The notes below the pieces were generated by a model. That model did not search any database and had not been told where the DNA came from. It saw only the letters and a program-made list of their open reading frames with translations. The position numbers were made by a program, and so were the translations under genes. A DNA stretch of 64,000 bases from Parapedobacter defluvii (GTDB lineage: Bacteria; Bacteroidota; Bacteroidia; Sphingobacteriales; Sphingobacteriaceae), in the NCBI RefSeq assembly GCF_014642075.1, contig NZ_BMIK01000001.1:372001-436000 (forward strand). Reading direction: 5' to 3'. Positions 44,464-54,266 of the stretch are shown here, piece by piece. Position 1 is the stretch's first letter; the number at the start of each line of letters is the position of its first letter.

Positions 44464-45464
44464 CAATCTTTTGGTGTTTTGCGGTGCCACCACGATGCTA
44501 ATATGGATCCGGTGATGTTCATTAATGGTCCAAAGATGGCAGGTGCCAATCCGATGGTTGCGAGTTTGCCCATTTCTTTGGCAATCCCCGATGCCAGTCC
44601 GCCATTTTGCATGCCTACTTCGATGGCCACGGTACGGCAATCGCGCTCGCTCATTTTAAACAGCCGGGCCGACCAATAGCCGAGGAAATAACCGGAGAGG
44701 TTATGTACGAGGACGAGGCAAAGCAGAAGCGGACCAATGGAAAACAGGTTGTCACGGCCCGCCGCGGCGATGACCACAATGGAGAAGGCGATGCCAAACA
44801 TCGAGACGTAGGGCATCACACGGTCCAGCCATACTACCTTGCCGTGGAAAAGCCGGTTGAACAGCAACCCGGCCGCAATGGGCAGGATGACCATTTTCAT
44901 AATATCCCACATCATTTCCCACGCATTGATCTCGATAAATGCGCCAGCGAGCGCCTTCATCAGGAACGGGGTAACAAATGGAGAAAGCATTGTAGAAACG
45001 GCGGTAATGGTGATAGATAGTGCAACATTGGCCCTTGCTAAATAAGAAATGACATTGGACGCCATCCCATTGGGCGAGCAGCCGATGAGGATAATGCCTG
45101 CGGCGATTTCCGGCTCGAACCCGCTGAAACTGGCCAGTGTAAAACCCAGCAGCGGCATGATGATAAAATGGCTGACCACACCGATGAATACCCCTTTTGG
45201 GGTCTTGACCACGCCAACGAAGTCGGCTATACCCATCGTGGTACCCATACCGAACATGATCAACTGTATGGAAGGTGTAATAAGGGCGGACAGGTCAAAG
45301 CTGCCCCATTTGGTGAAGTACTGCGGGTAGCTGACCGCCGCCGTAAAGCTGGCGAGGATGACCATCGTGTAGCTGAAACCCTTAAGCTTCGGATACCGTT
45401 GAAAGGCGATGGCCAGGACGATGAAGAAAACGATTAATAGGGGTGGAAAAATTTCTGTGATCAT
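44463..45464 (-). CDS. Bile acid:sodium symporter (BASS/SBF-like) family transporter
   Basis: 333 residues with nine or ten hydrophobic helices. The segments SFTAAVSYPQYFTKWGSFDL, GVVSHFIIMPLLGFTLASFS and LIGCSPNGMASNVISYLARA are the SBF/BASS signature, as is the late ATVAIEVGMQNGGLASG pattern (here CRTVAIEVGMQNGGLAS). It imports an organic anion with sodium. It overlaps the sialidase-like gene and the kinase gene by a few bases on either side, so it belongs to the same operon and probably imports its product. Confidence 0.9.
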   Translation of the reverse strand: MITEIFPPLLIVFFIVLAIAFQRYPKLKGFSYTMVILASFTAAVSYPQYFTKWGSFDLSALITPSIQLIMFGMGTTMGIADFVGVVKTPKGVFIGVVSHFIIMPLLGFTLASFSGFEPEIAAGIILIGCSPNGMASNVISYLARANVALSITITAVSTMLSPFVTPFLMKALAGAFIEINAWEMMWDIMKMVILPIAAGLLFNRLFHGKVVWLDRVMPYVSMFGIAFSIVVIAAAGRDNLFSIGPLLLCLVLVHNLSGYFLGYWSARLFKMSERDCRTVAIEVGMQNGGLASGIAKEMGKLATIGLAPAIFGPLMNITGSILASWWHRKTPKD

Positions 45465-46744
45465 TTCTTTTTTGTGAGTGGTCGAACAGCGGTCATTTTC
45501 AATTTGGATTGCGGATTGATAATCCTGCTCGCTAGAATATCATCTTCGGTAAATTTGGCCAATGCAATCTCGCCGGGGCCACGGTTGTGATCATAGGTAA
45601 TATAAATAGTGCCATCGGGCGCTTGAAACCCATCGGGATAAGTGACATTTTCCCGATCATCTATGACTAGTCCGCCTTTCCATGTTTGGCCATCGTCGTC
45701 TGAGAGCCACGCACTGAAATAGTTTCGTCCTTCATTTTTATGCAATTCTTTGCCATTTTTAATCAAGAGAATGCGTCCGGACTTCAACCGCCGAAAGAAA
45801 AACCGGGAACTTGGATGTTGAATCTCGGCTGCTGTAAAAGAGGGTTCTGACCAAGTAAACCCTTTATCTCCAGAAAACGATTCCATGATCCCCTTTCGTG
45901 TCCGTGTCATCATCCACAGTTTGCCGTCCTTCTTTTCCACTATCATTGCTTCATGCCAATCCGGGTTGGAGAACGTGCGTATACCCCGCAATTCCCAGTT
46001 TTTTCCTTGGTCCGTAGATACCAGCACGTTTACGCCCCGGTAGGGATCCAATTCGGGAAACGTGCCCTTAAAAGGACCGAACCCTTCATTCTGCAACAGG
46101 TAAGATGGCAATACCCATTCACCTGTTGACAGTACTGTAGGCTTATTAAGCATCGCGCCGTGCGAAATGCGCTTGGGTTCGGACCATACTGGGTGTTCAT
46201 CGTCCGGATTCTCACAAACAATTGCCCAAAGCCCACCTCTACCATCGAAATGATTCATGGTCTGATCAAAGAATAACCAAAGTTTTCCGGATGGATCTGT
46301 CCAGAAATTGCCAATGATAACGGTTCTTTGGATGGGTATCGATGAAGAGCGCCCGTCAATAACCAAACGCGGCTTGGACCAGGTTTCACCATTATCGTCA
46401 CTGGTGGCTGCCAACAAATAAGAGCTTGGGCAGTCGCATTCGCCTATCCATGCGAGCCAAATACGGCCTTTAGTTGTTCGTTCCATCGTAAGCGACATCA
46501 CATAGTGTTGCGTATCATAATCATATTCGGGAAGTGGCGAAGTGTTGATTCTGGGTGGTATCAGAGCGAGGTCCGCAACCTGTCGCATGAGCTTGGTTTC
46601 ATACGTTTTGATTTCTTCCGGTCCCATTTTCTGAAACTTAACTTCGTGCTTTTTACCTGGAATAGGGCGGATATGTTTTTTGTCTTGCGACATCACAGGT
46701 AGGGCGATTACAGCCAATAGTATATAAAAAAGGGGTTTCTTCAT
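45461..46744 (-). CDS. Secreted sialidase-like Asp-box (BNR) protein
   Basis: 427 residues: signal peptide MKKPLFYILLAVIALPVMSQ, then a beta-propeller with four Asp boxes, SDDNGETWS, STDQGKNWE, SGDKGFTWS and SDDDGQTWK. The block EAMIVEKKDGKLWMMTRTRK resembles the catalytic-Arg region of BNR_2/GH33-like proteins. It is probably periplasmic or surface-exposed and cleaves a glycan or glycoside; sialidase activity is not certain, because no sialic acid catabolic genes (NanA, NanE) are present. Start codon and downstream transporter overlap (ATGA at 45461-45464) fix it in the SusC/SusD operon. Confidence 0.85.
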   Translation of the reverse strand: MKKPLFYILLAVIALPVMSQDKKHIRPIPGKKHEVKFQKMGPEEIKTYETKLMRQVADLALIPPRINTSPLPEYDYDTQHYVMSLTMERTTKGRIWLAWIGECDCPSSYLLAATSDDNGETWSKPRLVIDGRSSSIPIQRTVIIGNFWTDPSGKLWLFFDQTMNHFDGRGGLWAIVCENPDDEHPVWSEPKRISHGAMLNKPTVLSTGEWVLPSYLLQNEGFGPFKGTFPELDPYRGVNVLVSTDQGKNWELRGIRTFSNPDWHEAMIVEKKDGKLWMMTRTRKGIMESFSGDKGFTWSEPSFTAAEIQHPSSRFFFRRLKSGRILLIKNGKELHKNEGRNYFSAWLSDDDGQTWKGGLVIDDRENVTYPDGFQAPDGTIYITYDHNRGPGEIALAKFTEDDILASRIINPQSKLKMTAVRPLTKKK

Positions 46745-46781
46745 GGGAAAATAGTTATTTTATTGTTTTGTATTGCCTCTA

Positions 46782-48419
46782 TTAGTAACCGGGGTTTTGT
46801 TCGAGTTTAGCACCGATATTGGCGTCGATTGCCACCTGTGGGATTGGCCAAAATTCATGGTGATCCTGTATGGTTGTGCGTGTTTCATCCAGCATAGCAT
46901 GTTTCCTAACACGCTCTACCAATTTGCCGGTACGTACGAGTGTGCGGTGCCGGGGTTCTTCTGCAATCAGCTCGCGGGCTCTTTCATCCAGGATGTAATC
47001 TAAATCGACTTCTCCAGGTTCAACAGGCTTGGCATGGGCGCGTACACGTACCTGATTGATATCCGCAGCAGCCGAGAGTAGATCACCCTTTTTCAGGTAG
47101 GCTTCCGCACGTAATAGGTAAGTTTCGGCCAAGCGGTATACGATGAAATCTGAGCTCGTCAAACCGGCCCGCACCGGATTATCCCTGCCCAACCATCCGA
47201 TTTTACCTTCTACTTTCCGTATAGTTGGATAGATCATCTGGAAGGTATCCTGATTTTGTATGTGTTCTTTTTTCACCTGCTGACCAAAGTAGGCGGATGC
47301 TGGATTGTTATAATAATAGGTTCTCCGGATGTTATAGGACGAATTGCGCATGTCGTTATCCCAATTATCTTTCCAAAGATCATATAAGAAGTAATTGGTG
47401 GGCCGGCATAGTCCGACCCCGCGGCCTAGACTATCCGCTACGATCATGCCTGGTTTTCCATCTGGATCCTTTACGTTGACATAAAACGGAACCCAATATC
47501 GAAGCGTGGGGTTTCCACCTTGAAATGTCGTAGAATATCCTCCGGGTATTTGATCTTCGAATTGCCAAACGTAAATCGATTCCATATTTCCTGAACTGCG
47601 GTTATGATTACCAGTCTTGAATAGATCTGAGAACACATCTCCGGGTTTGTCGGCGTCAACACCAAACCGTTCCGTCATCAGCTTATAAAGGCCCGAATTG
47701 ATAATCCGGGAGGCGCTTTCTATGGCTTGGTCGTATTGCTCCAAACTGAGATAAACTTCCGTCAAAAGATGGTCTGCTGCTGCTTTTACGATCCTTCCTT
47801 CATTTTCTTTGCTGACCGTTGGTGGGAGCCATTGGGTTGCAAATTCAAGATCTTCTTTTGCAAATTCATATACTTCCTTTCTAGAATTCCGTACGAAATC
47901 TACTTTCGGACCTGAAAAGATGGTATCAACTATCGGTACGCCTCCATACAAGTTAGCAAGTAAATTATGTACATACGCTCTGAAAAATTTAGCTTCTGCA
48001 ATCACCGCATTTTTTTCTGCTTCATTATCCCAAATGCCTTCGTTTTCTACTTTATTCGCATATACAATGACGGCGTTTGCACGGGGCAGCATATCGGCAT
48101 AGGCCCAATGCCAATAGCGCTCCACACATGCAGCGACCGGTGTCAGGAAGGTTTCCCAGTTTTTGAAATTGGGAGTTGCTTTTTCCCCATTATTGATCAC
48201 ATCCGTGCCCACTTGCAGATTCATATACCAAGGTAGGTAATCGTATTTTACTAATTCATCCCGTGCACCGTAATGCAATGCAGTGATGTAATTCTGAAAT
48301 CCTTGTTTGGATACAAGGACGTTGTCCGAATTGAGAATCAGGGGATCCTCCCGAAGCAAATCGTTGTTACAAGATAGGAAGATCCACGTAATAAAAAGTG
48401 TATATAGTGTCGTTTTCAT
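46782..48419 (-). CDS. SusD/RagB-type outer-membrane lipoprotein
   Basis: 545 residues from the ATG at 48419, giving lipobox FLSC and then NNDLLREDPLILNSD. A longer frame to 48497 is an unlikely leader inside the SusC gene. TPR-like helices (AVIAEAKFFRAYVHNLLANL, ADHLLTEVYLSLEQYDQAIE) and the C-terminal DERARELIAEEPRHRTLVRT block are complete, with end EQNPGY. It pairs with the SusC gene that ends 10 bp upstream and is followed by the sialidase-like gene 37 bp later. Confidence 0.95.
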   Translation of the reverse strand: MKTTLYTLFITWIFLSCNNDLLREDPLILNSDNVLVSKQGFQNYITALHYGARDELVKYDYLPWYMNLQVGTDVINNGEKATPNFKNWETFLTPVAACVERYWHWAYADMLPRANAVIVYANKVENEGIWDNEAEKNAVIAEAKFFRAYVHNLLANLYGGVPIVDTIFSGPKVDFVRNSRKEVYEFAKEDLEFATQWLPPTVSKENEGRIVKAAADHLLTEVYLSLEQYDQAIESASRIINSGLYKLMTERFGVDADKPGDVFSDLFKTGNHNRSSGNMESIYVWQFEDQIPGGYSTTFQGGNPTLRYWVPFYVNVKDPDGKPGMIVADSLGRGVGLCRPTNYFLYDLWKDNWDNDMRNSSYNIRRTYYYNNPASAYFGQQVKKEHIQNQDTFQMIYPTIRKVEGKIGWLGRDNPVRAGLTSSDFIVYRLAETYLLRAEAYLKKGDLLSAAADINQVRVRAHAKPVEPGEVDLDYILDERARELIAEEPRHRTLVRTGKLVERVRKHAMLDETRTTIQDHHEFWPIPQVAIDANIGAKLEQNPGY

Positions 48420-48429
48420 GGCATTTTTT

Positions 48430-51375
48430 TTACAATGCAACATTAATTCCAAGTGTGAATGTACGGGAAGCGGGTATCCCGTTTTGGTTTGCTCCACTTT
48501 CTGGATCGGCTCCGGGCCAGTCTGTAAAGGTGTATAGGTTTTTTCCGCTTACGTACACGCGCAACGTATTTAAGTTGAGTTTGTCCAAGAATCGGGCTCC
48601 CGAAAAGTCGTAAGCAAATGAGACGTCCTGAATGCGGACAAAGCTTCGACTTCGGTAGTACGCATGACCCAACGGATTGAGGTAGGTTACCGATGGGCTG
48701 CTAGTTGATTTGTTTTCTGGAGTCCACCATCCGGCATCTATGCGGTTATAATTGCGGTGTGTATGGATACCCGGATCTAAGTCTATCGAAGCGATCCATC
48801 CATGCATTGCGTTGACGAAAGCAGACAACGTGAATCCTTTGTAACGGAACGTATTGGTAAGCCCCCATCGGTATTTGGGTTGTCCGGTTTGACCAACGAT
48901 TGTCCGATCGCCAGTCGGTTCAATGATGCCGTTGCCATCCAGGTCTTTTAAACGAACCCATCCCGGTTTACTGTTGGTGGGTATTTCATCACCTTCTTGA
49001 TAAATTCCATCAAATACATAATCGTATGCTACATTAATCGGTTTTCCGATAAACCATCTGTTGCCGAGATCATCTTCTTCTTTTCCTTCCGAATTAGGCC
49101 CATATAGACTGATGATCTTGTTCCGGTTGTGCGAATACACAGCCTGGGTGCTCCATTCGAACTGTGCAGATTTCAAATTAACCGAATTGATGGATACTTC
49201 TACGCCCCGGTTGCCGGTAGCCCCGATGTTTGTCCAAACACCACTTACACCCGTCATCTGTGGAAGTGCCCGCCAAACCAATAAATCGTTGGTTCTGGTT
49301 TGGTACACCTCGACAGACCCTCCTAAGCGCTGACGGAGCAGTTCGACATCCAAGGCAGTATTAAATGTATATGTGGTTTCCCACTTGAGGTTATCATTAC
49401 CCATACCCGAAGGATAAATACCCACTAAGGAACTCCCACCATCTCCAAAGACATACCGATTCATGCCGGATCGACCAAGAGACTGATAGGGGCTGATTGC
49501 TTGGTTTCCCACCGCGCCGTATGAAACCCGAAGTTTCAATAGGTCAATCCCCTTAGCATTTGCCATAAACGGTTCATCAGATACAATCCATCCGAGAGCC
49601 GCGGATGGGAAAGTCGCATATTTGTTGTTAGCGGCAAAAACAGAACTTCCATCTCGCCGCGCGGTTAATGTGATCAGATAGCGACGCTTAAATTGGTAAT
49701 TCAAACGGGCCATGGAAGAAACGCCGTCGGTCTTTTCGGCCGCTGAGCTATTAGTTAAAACAGCTCCTAAATTGAGGTTATTCCAACCTAAGACATCCGT
49801 AGAAAGTTCACTTGCAGTTGCTGTCGTAGATTCCCACTTGGTATGGTTTGTACCATACATGAGCGTAATATCAAACTGGTGGTCTTGGTTGATTTGTTTT
49901 GTGTAGGTAAGGATATTTTCCAGTACCCAATCAAAATCATTCTGATTGAACTTGTCTGCCGATGTGGTATTGGCGGCGATGTGTTTATCCTGCCTCATAA
50001 AGTTGTAATTGTGACGCCAACGAATATTTGGCGAGTAATTTAATCGATAAGACAATCCGTCAATAAATGGGATATCGACAACCGCATATAGATTTGCGAA
50101 GATGTTGTTCCATATTTCTTCATTAGTGGTAAGAATCGAGCGCCTTACCGGATTACTTTGATTGGTCTGATCTTCGGGCAATAAATTCAGGGTAGGTTCG
50201 CCGTCTGGATAGAATGGCGTTGAATAGGGACCTATGTTGCTGGCCTGTGCGGGTTCCAATCCAGAATAATCCCGCCAGGAATATATGCTATTGACTCCTA
50301 CTTTCAGCCAATCGGTTATTGCTGTTTCGAGATTAGATCGGACCGATACCCGTTTCATGTTATCGTTTAGATATAACCCTTTTTCGTTGACTAACGCAGA
50401 TGACAATAGGTAATTTGTCCGCTTGGTGTTGCCAGATACACTCAAGTCATAGGAACCGATGTTACTGTTTTGGGAGACGATATTCCAGTGATCAACTACA
50501 TGGCCGCTTTCGTAGTTTGCCAGCTCAGATGGATGAAGCAAATCCGATATATTTTCATAGGGTAATCCAACTGCCTTATTGTAATCAATCTTCCGTTGAA
50601 TATAACGTTCGGGAGTAAGAAGTTTCACTTTGTAAGCACGGTCTGCTATGCCTGCAAACGCATTCAGTCGAATGGTCGGTTTCTCTGTTGTACCCCGTTT
50701 TGATGTGATTAAGATCACACCGTTGGCAGCACGGGAACCGTAGATGGCTGCTGCGCTGGCATCTTTCAGAATCTCCATCGATTCGATGTCATTCGGATTG
50801 ATTTCGGCAAGACTGCCGTTGAAAAAGATTCCATCAAGCACAATGAGTGGATTGTTGCCGCCGCTCAGGGACCGCGGGCCCCGGATTAAGATGGAGCCGT
50901 TCTGCCCTGGCCGGCCATTGTCAATAAACTGTACCCCCGCCACCCTGCCGCGCAGAGATTGAGTGACGTTGGTGTTGGGCAGATTTTCTGTCTGTTTCAT
51001 ATCTACCTTAATCACCGACCCGGTTACATTACGACGTGTCTGCGTTCCATAGCCAACCACCACAACTTCATCGAGCGAGGCGGTACTCAGTATAAGGGTT
51101 GCATCAACCGTATGAAGATTGGCGGTAGGCAGTTGTAACGTTTCATAGCCCACATTGCTGAAAACTAGCGTATCCGATTCCATGACAGTAATGGAGTAAT
51201 GGCCAGATGGATCGGTAGCAACTTGACGCCCCGCCCTCTTCGTCGATACGGATACACCAGCCAAAGGACCTTCGGGGCCAATTACGGTACCCGAAACCGT
51301 ACGTGATGGTTGCTGGGATAGAACACTCAGGGGGATGAGCGTTGCGAGAAAAAAGAATAAGTGCATTTTTTTCAT
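48430..51375 (-). CDS. SusC/RagA-type TonB-linked outer-membrane transporter
   Basis: 981 residues: signal peptide (MKKMHLFFFLATLIPLSVLS), carboxypeptidase-regulatory-like domain (VSGTVIGPEGPLAGVSVS), the SusC marker LDEVVVVGYGTQTRRNVTGS, plug IRGPRSLSGGNNPLIVLDGI with LKDASAAAIYGSRAANGVI, and the barrel ending FTLGINVAL. First gene of the minus-strand utilisation operon, it is divergent from an AraC regulator (51663) across a 287-bp region. It should import the ligand of the sialidase-like pathway with the downstream SusD. Confidence 0.95.
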   Translation of the reverse strand: MKKMHLFFFLATLIPLSVLSQQPSRTVSGTVIGPEGPLAGVSVSTKRAGRQVATDPSGHYSITVMESDTLVFSNVGYETLQLPTANLHTVDATLILSTASLDEVVVVGYGTQTRRNVTGSVIKVDMKQTENLPNTNVTQSLRGRVAGVQFIDNGRPGQNGSILIRGPRSLSGGNNPLIVLDGIFFNGSLAEINPNDIESMEILKDASAAAIYGSRAANGVILITSKRGTTEKPTIRLNAFAGIADRAYKVKLLTPERYIQRKIDYNKAVGLPYENISDLLHPSELANYESGHVVDHWNIVSQNSNIGSYDLSVSGNTKRTNYLLSSALVNEKGLYLNDNMKRVSVRSNLETAITDWLKVGVNSIYSWRDYSGLEPAQASNIGPYSTPFYPDGEPTLNLLPEDQTNQSNPVRRSILTTNEEIWNNIFANLYAVVDIPFIDGLSYRLNYSPNIRWRHNYNFMRQDKHIAANTTSADKFNQNDFDWVLENILTYTKQINQDHQFDITLMYGTNHTKWESTTATASELSTDVLGWNNLNLGAVLTNSSAAEKTDGVSSMARLNYQFKRRYLITLTARRDGSSVFAANNKYATFPSAALGWIVSDEPFMANAKGIDLLKLRVSYGAVGNQAISPYQSLGRSGMNRYVFGDGGSSLVGIYPSGMGNDNLKWETTYTFNTALDVELLRQRLGGSVEVYQTRTNDLLVWRALPQMTGVSGVWTNIGATGNRGVEVSINSVNLKSAQFEWSTQAVYSHNRNKIISLYGPNSEGKEEDDLGNRWFIGKPINVAYDYVFDGIYQEGDEIPTNSKPGWVRLKDLDGNGIIEPTGDRTIVGQTGQPKYRWGLTNTFRYKGFTLSAFVNAMHGWIASIDLDPGIHTHRNYNRIDAGWWTPENKSTSSPSVTYLNPLGHAYYRSRSFVRIQDVSFAYDFSGARFLDKLNLNTLRVYVSGKNLYTFTDWPGADPESGANQNGIPASRTFTLGINVAL

Positions 51376-51608
51376 ATCTGTCTATATTGGTTTTTCAGTC
51401 AAACGGCTCCCAATAAATGGGATTACACGGTTGCAAATATCTACCGAAAGAGGCGCACTCCTGTTCACCCGATTAGCAACTGTGTATACCGATTTATCAT
51501 TTTTGTTGGTTGAAATGCGGATTAATTGACTTGATTTTATTTGTTAAATAGCTGTTAAACAGTATTTTGAATGCGGTTTGAATCTGCGGAGTCCGCGAAA
51601 GGCACATT

Positions 51609-51622
51609 TGTATATGTATACA
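51609..51622. promoter_or_regulatory. Palindrome in SusC/AraC divergent promoter
   Basis: TGTATATGTATACA is a near-complete palindrome (6-bp arms, TG centre) 41 bp before the AraC start codon and about 235 bp from the SusC start. It may be the AraC-type binding site, but AraC proteins often bind asymmetric half-sites, so the assignment is weak. Confidence 0.35.
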
Positions 51623-51662
51623 CTTTTCCATATCATTGTATGAGTCCAATTAACCAGTAAGT

Positions 51663-52553
51663 ATGAAACCGCACTTCCATTTGGTGCCGCGCAACGCGGA
51701 ATATCCTTATCTATGCAGGCAACATACGCTGCCCAATCTGGGTACGGTATGGCATTATCACCCCGAACTGGAGTTGCATTACATCATCAGGGGTGAGGGG
51801 GTACGTTTTGTGGGTGATAACATCAGCAGTTTTGCTGCGGGTGAATTACTATTACTCGGCGAAAATCTTACACACATGTGGCGGTGCACCCGGAAGTATT
51901 TTCTCGGAAACCCCGATGTCACCGCGGAGGCAATCGTCGTACAGTTTCTTCCTGACTTTATGGGAAAAGATTTCATGCTTAAGCGGGAGTCGGCTGCTGT
52001 ACACGCATTATTCGAGCGTGCAAAGTATGGGTTTGTGGTGCACGGAAAAACCAAGAAACAGGTGGTAGACTTAATGCGTAAATCGGTTTCAGTTGAAGGG
52101 CTGGATCGCCTGATATTAATTATGAACATGGTACATATCCTGGCGAACAGCGATGAATTGACCCAAATCGCAACGGGATGGACTACACATCATGTGAATC
52201 GGGAGGAAGCAGGGCGCATCAATGAGGTATACCACTATATCCTCGCGCGATACCGGGAAGAGATTACGCTTCCGGAGATCGCTTCCGTGGCACATTTAAG
52301 CGTAACATCTTTTTGCCGGTATTTCAAAATGATGACCAAGAAAACATTCAAGGATTTTTTGATCGAAGTGCGGATTAGCCATGCCAAACGGATGCTGATC
52401 GAAGACCAGCATTACACCACCGAGGCAATCTGTTTTGAATGTGGTTTCAGCAACCGATCTAATTTTTTCCGTCACTTCAGGAATATCGTCGGCTGCACAC
52501 CTGTTGAATACAAACGGCAATATGCGTTGGAAACATATTGCCGTAAGATGTAG
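51663..52553 (+). CDS. AraC-family regulator with cupin sensor
   Basis: 296 residues. The N-terminal half has cupin-like strands (GTVWHYHPELELHYIIRGEG, VGDNISSFAAGELLLLGENL), a ligand-sensing fold, and the C-terminal half is an AraC double helix-turn-helix (ITLPEIASVAHLSVTSFCRY, AICFECGFSNRSNFFRHFRN). Its placement divergent from the minus-strand SusC operon at 51375 marks it as that operon's likely regulator, probably sensing a sugar or breakdown product. It is complete, with the normal length for the family. Confidence 0.9.
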   Translation: MKPHFHLVPRNAEYPYLCRQHTLPNLGTVWHYHPELELHYIIRGEGVRFVGDNISSFAAGELLLLGENLTHMWRCTRKYFLGNPDVTAEAIVVQFLPDFMGKDFMLKRESAAVHALFERAKYGFVVHGKTKKQVVDLMRKSVSVEGLDRLILIMNMVHILANSDELTQIATGWTTHHVNREEAGRINEVYHYILARYREEITLPEIASVAHLSVTSFCRYFKMMTKKTFKDFLIEVRISHAKRMLIEDQHYTTEAICFECGFSNRSNFFRHFRNIVGCTPVEYKRQYALETYCRKM

Positions 52554-52594
52554 CCTCACTATCTTTCGGGGGCTTGTCAATGGTATCCGGCCGC

Positions 52595-53149
52595 TCAGCG
52601 GACCGCAATGGTGGTTTCGGGGGAATCGGCAAGGAGCAGGTCCGCACGCTCAATCGATTCATTTACGTAATTTTCCACTTCCGAGAATGCGGCGGGAATA
52701 GCTGTCAGACCCGCATAGGCTTCTTTGGTTTTGCTCAATGCATTGGCTTCGCGTTCTAGTGCGTTCTTTAACTGGGTTTGTAGGGTGGCCATGCGGCGTG
52801 CTTCTTGAGCCGACCGCTGTTCGTGTTCCTTGATGTACTTTGCCTTGATTTCGGCAATGATCTTTTTGCTTTCTTCCACACGGATGTTGTTGTCAATATC
52901 TTTTTGGTATACGGCTACGAAGTAAGCTTCGTCGCGCTCAAGTTCTGCATGGCTGCCGGCACTGTTACGGATCCGTTGAACCGATAGGTCGTATTGGTTC
53001 CACAATATACTGATGTTGTTTTGGTGGAAGGCGATCTTTGATTTGAAGTCGTCCGCGTGGATAGCCGTGGGGGCTTTGAGCGGATGGGCAAAAAGAGTAG
53101 TTCCTAGGTTGGCGGTGGCAAAGAGTGCGATAATTACAAGCGTTTTCAT
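52595..53149 (-). CDS. Secreted coiled-coil protein, unknown
   Basis: 184 residues: signal peptide (MKTLVIIALFATANLGTTLFAHP) and a helical body rich in Glu, Lys and Ala (EESKKIIAEIKAKYIKEHEQ, LQTQLKNALEREANALSKTK), likely a coiled coil. No enzyme motif is visible. It is a single-gene unit convergent with the AraC gene and divergent from the hydrolase at 53402, so context gives no function. It should reside in the periplasm. Confidence 0.75.
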   Translation of the reverse strand: MKTLVIIALFATANLGTTLFAHPLKAPTAIHADDFKSKIAFHQNNISILWNQYDLSVQRIRNSAGSHAELERDEAYFVAVYQKDIDNNIRVEESKKIIAEIKAKYIKEHEQRSAQEARRMATLQTQLKNALEREANALSKTKEAYAGLTAIPAAFSEVENYVNESIERADLLLADSPETTIAVR

Positions 53150-53401
53150 GATGTCTTTTTTTACAATTATTGTTTCTGTTTTTTCTTAATTCATGTGGCT
53201 TCGTTCCGTCGGGCGTCCCCAAGCTGATCGTTGCCATCGTGCCAATCCATATTACATTTTTGTACCAAATCTGTAAGGTTCTGATAAACAGTGGAATATT
53301 TTTTTCGCGGGAATGTGAGCTGTTCGATAGCGGACAGTGGGTGTACGCTTGCGCACAAAGCGGACAGGTAACTTTCTATTTTATACTGTAAATTAGCGGC
53401 C

Positions 53402-54250
53402 ATGAAACATTCGGAACGAATTGTATCTCATGGTGATGTTTCCCTCAGTACGGAACACTTCGGGAAACGGGGGCAGCCGGCTGTTCTCCTGCTTGCCGGT
53501 GCAACGGTATCGATGTTATTCTGGGACGAAGAATTCTGTCAGCTGTTGGCCGACAGGGGCTTCTTTGTTATCCGGTATGACAACCGGGATGTAGGGCGGT
53601 CTACTACCTATGAACCGGGAACCACTCCTTATGACCTGCTCGATTTGCTGGACGATGCCATCGCTATACTGGATGATTATCACTTGGAGAAAGCTCATCT
53701 CGTGGGGATGTCCCTCGGTGGGCTGATTGCACAGATGGCCGCCCTGAAGTACCCTCGACGGGTGGAATCGCTCACCCTGATCGCCACAGGCCCATGGGGT
53801 AATCCCGATCCGGGGATTCCGGAAATGGATACACGGATTTTGGATTTCCAGGCAAAATCGGCTACAGTCGATTGGACAAACGAGGACACCGTGGTTGACT
53901 ACCTGTTGGAAGGTGCCGCGTTGATGAGCGGACAAAAGCCGCTTGACCGGGCGCGCACCGAGCGCACCGTTAGACAGGAATTCCGGCGGGCCAATCGGTA
54001 CATCAGTATGTTCAACCACGCTGCGCTGCAGGGCGGGGAAGCGTATTATAATCGGCTTGATGAAATCCGGCAACCGACGTTGATCATGCATGGGACCGAT
54101 GATCTCATTTGGCATTACCGGAATTCGGATACCCTGTTGAAAGGGATCAAAGGATCAAAACGGATGACATTAGCGGGTACCGGACATGAATTGCACCCCC
54201 AGGACTGGCCTGCGATCGTGAAGGGGATCGCGAACCTCGCCGGCTGTTAA
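53402..54250 (+). CDS. Alpha/beta hydrolase
   Basis: 282 residues with a complete catalytic triad: nucleophile elbow GMSLGGLI (Ser at about 102), Asp in HGTDDLIWHY and His in GTGHELHPQDWP. The oxyanion region LLLAGATVSMLFWDE and RYDNRDVGRST also fit. There is no signal peptide. Relatives range from haloperoxidase-like esterases to lactonases; the substrate is unknown. It converges with the metallophosphoesterase gene 16 bp away and seems to be transcribed alone. Confidence 0.9.
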   Translation: MKHSERIVSHGDVSLSTEHFGKRGQPAVLLLAGATVSMLFWDEEFCQLLADRGFFVIRYDNRDVGRSTTYEPGTTPYDLLDLLDDAIAILDDYHLEKAHLVGMSLGGLIAQMAALKYPRRVESLTLIATGPWGNPDPGIPEMDTRILDFQAKSATVDWTNEDTVVDYLLEGAALMSGQKPLDRARTERTVRQEFRRANRYISMFNHAALQGGEAYYNRLDEIRQPTLIMHGTDDLIWHYRNSDTLLKGIKGSKRMTLAGTGHELHPQDWPAIVKGIANLAGC

Positions 54251-54266
54251 GCGTAGTTTTTTGGAC

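Noticed and set aside
44464-44640. Upstream extension of the APH-like kinase
   Set aside because: It lies inside the transporter gene; the kinase start at 44463 overlaps its stop by one base, the standard coupled arrangement.
45461-46744. Firm call of sialidase
   Set aside because: Asp boxes occur in many beta-propeller enzymes, and no sialic acid catabolic genes accompany it.
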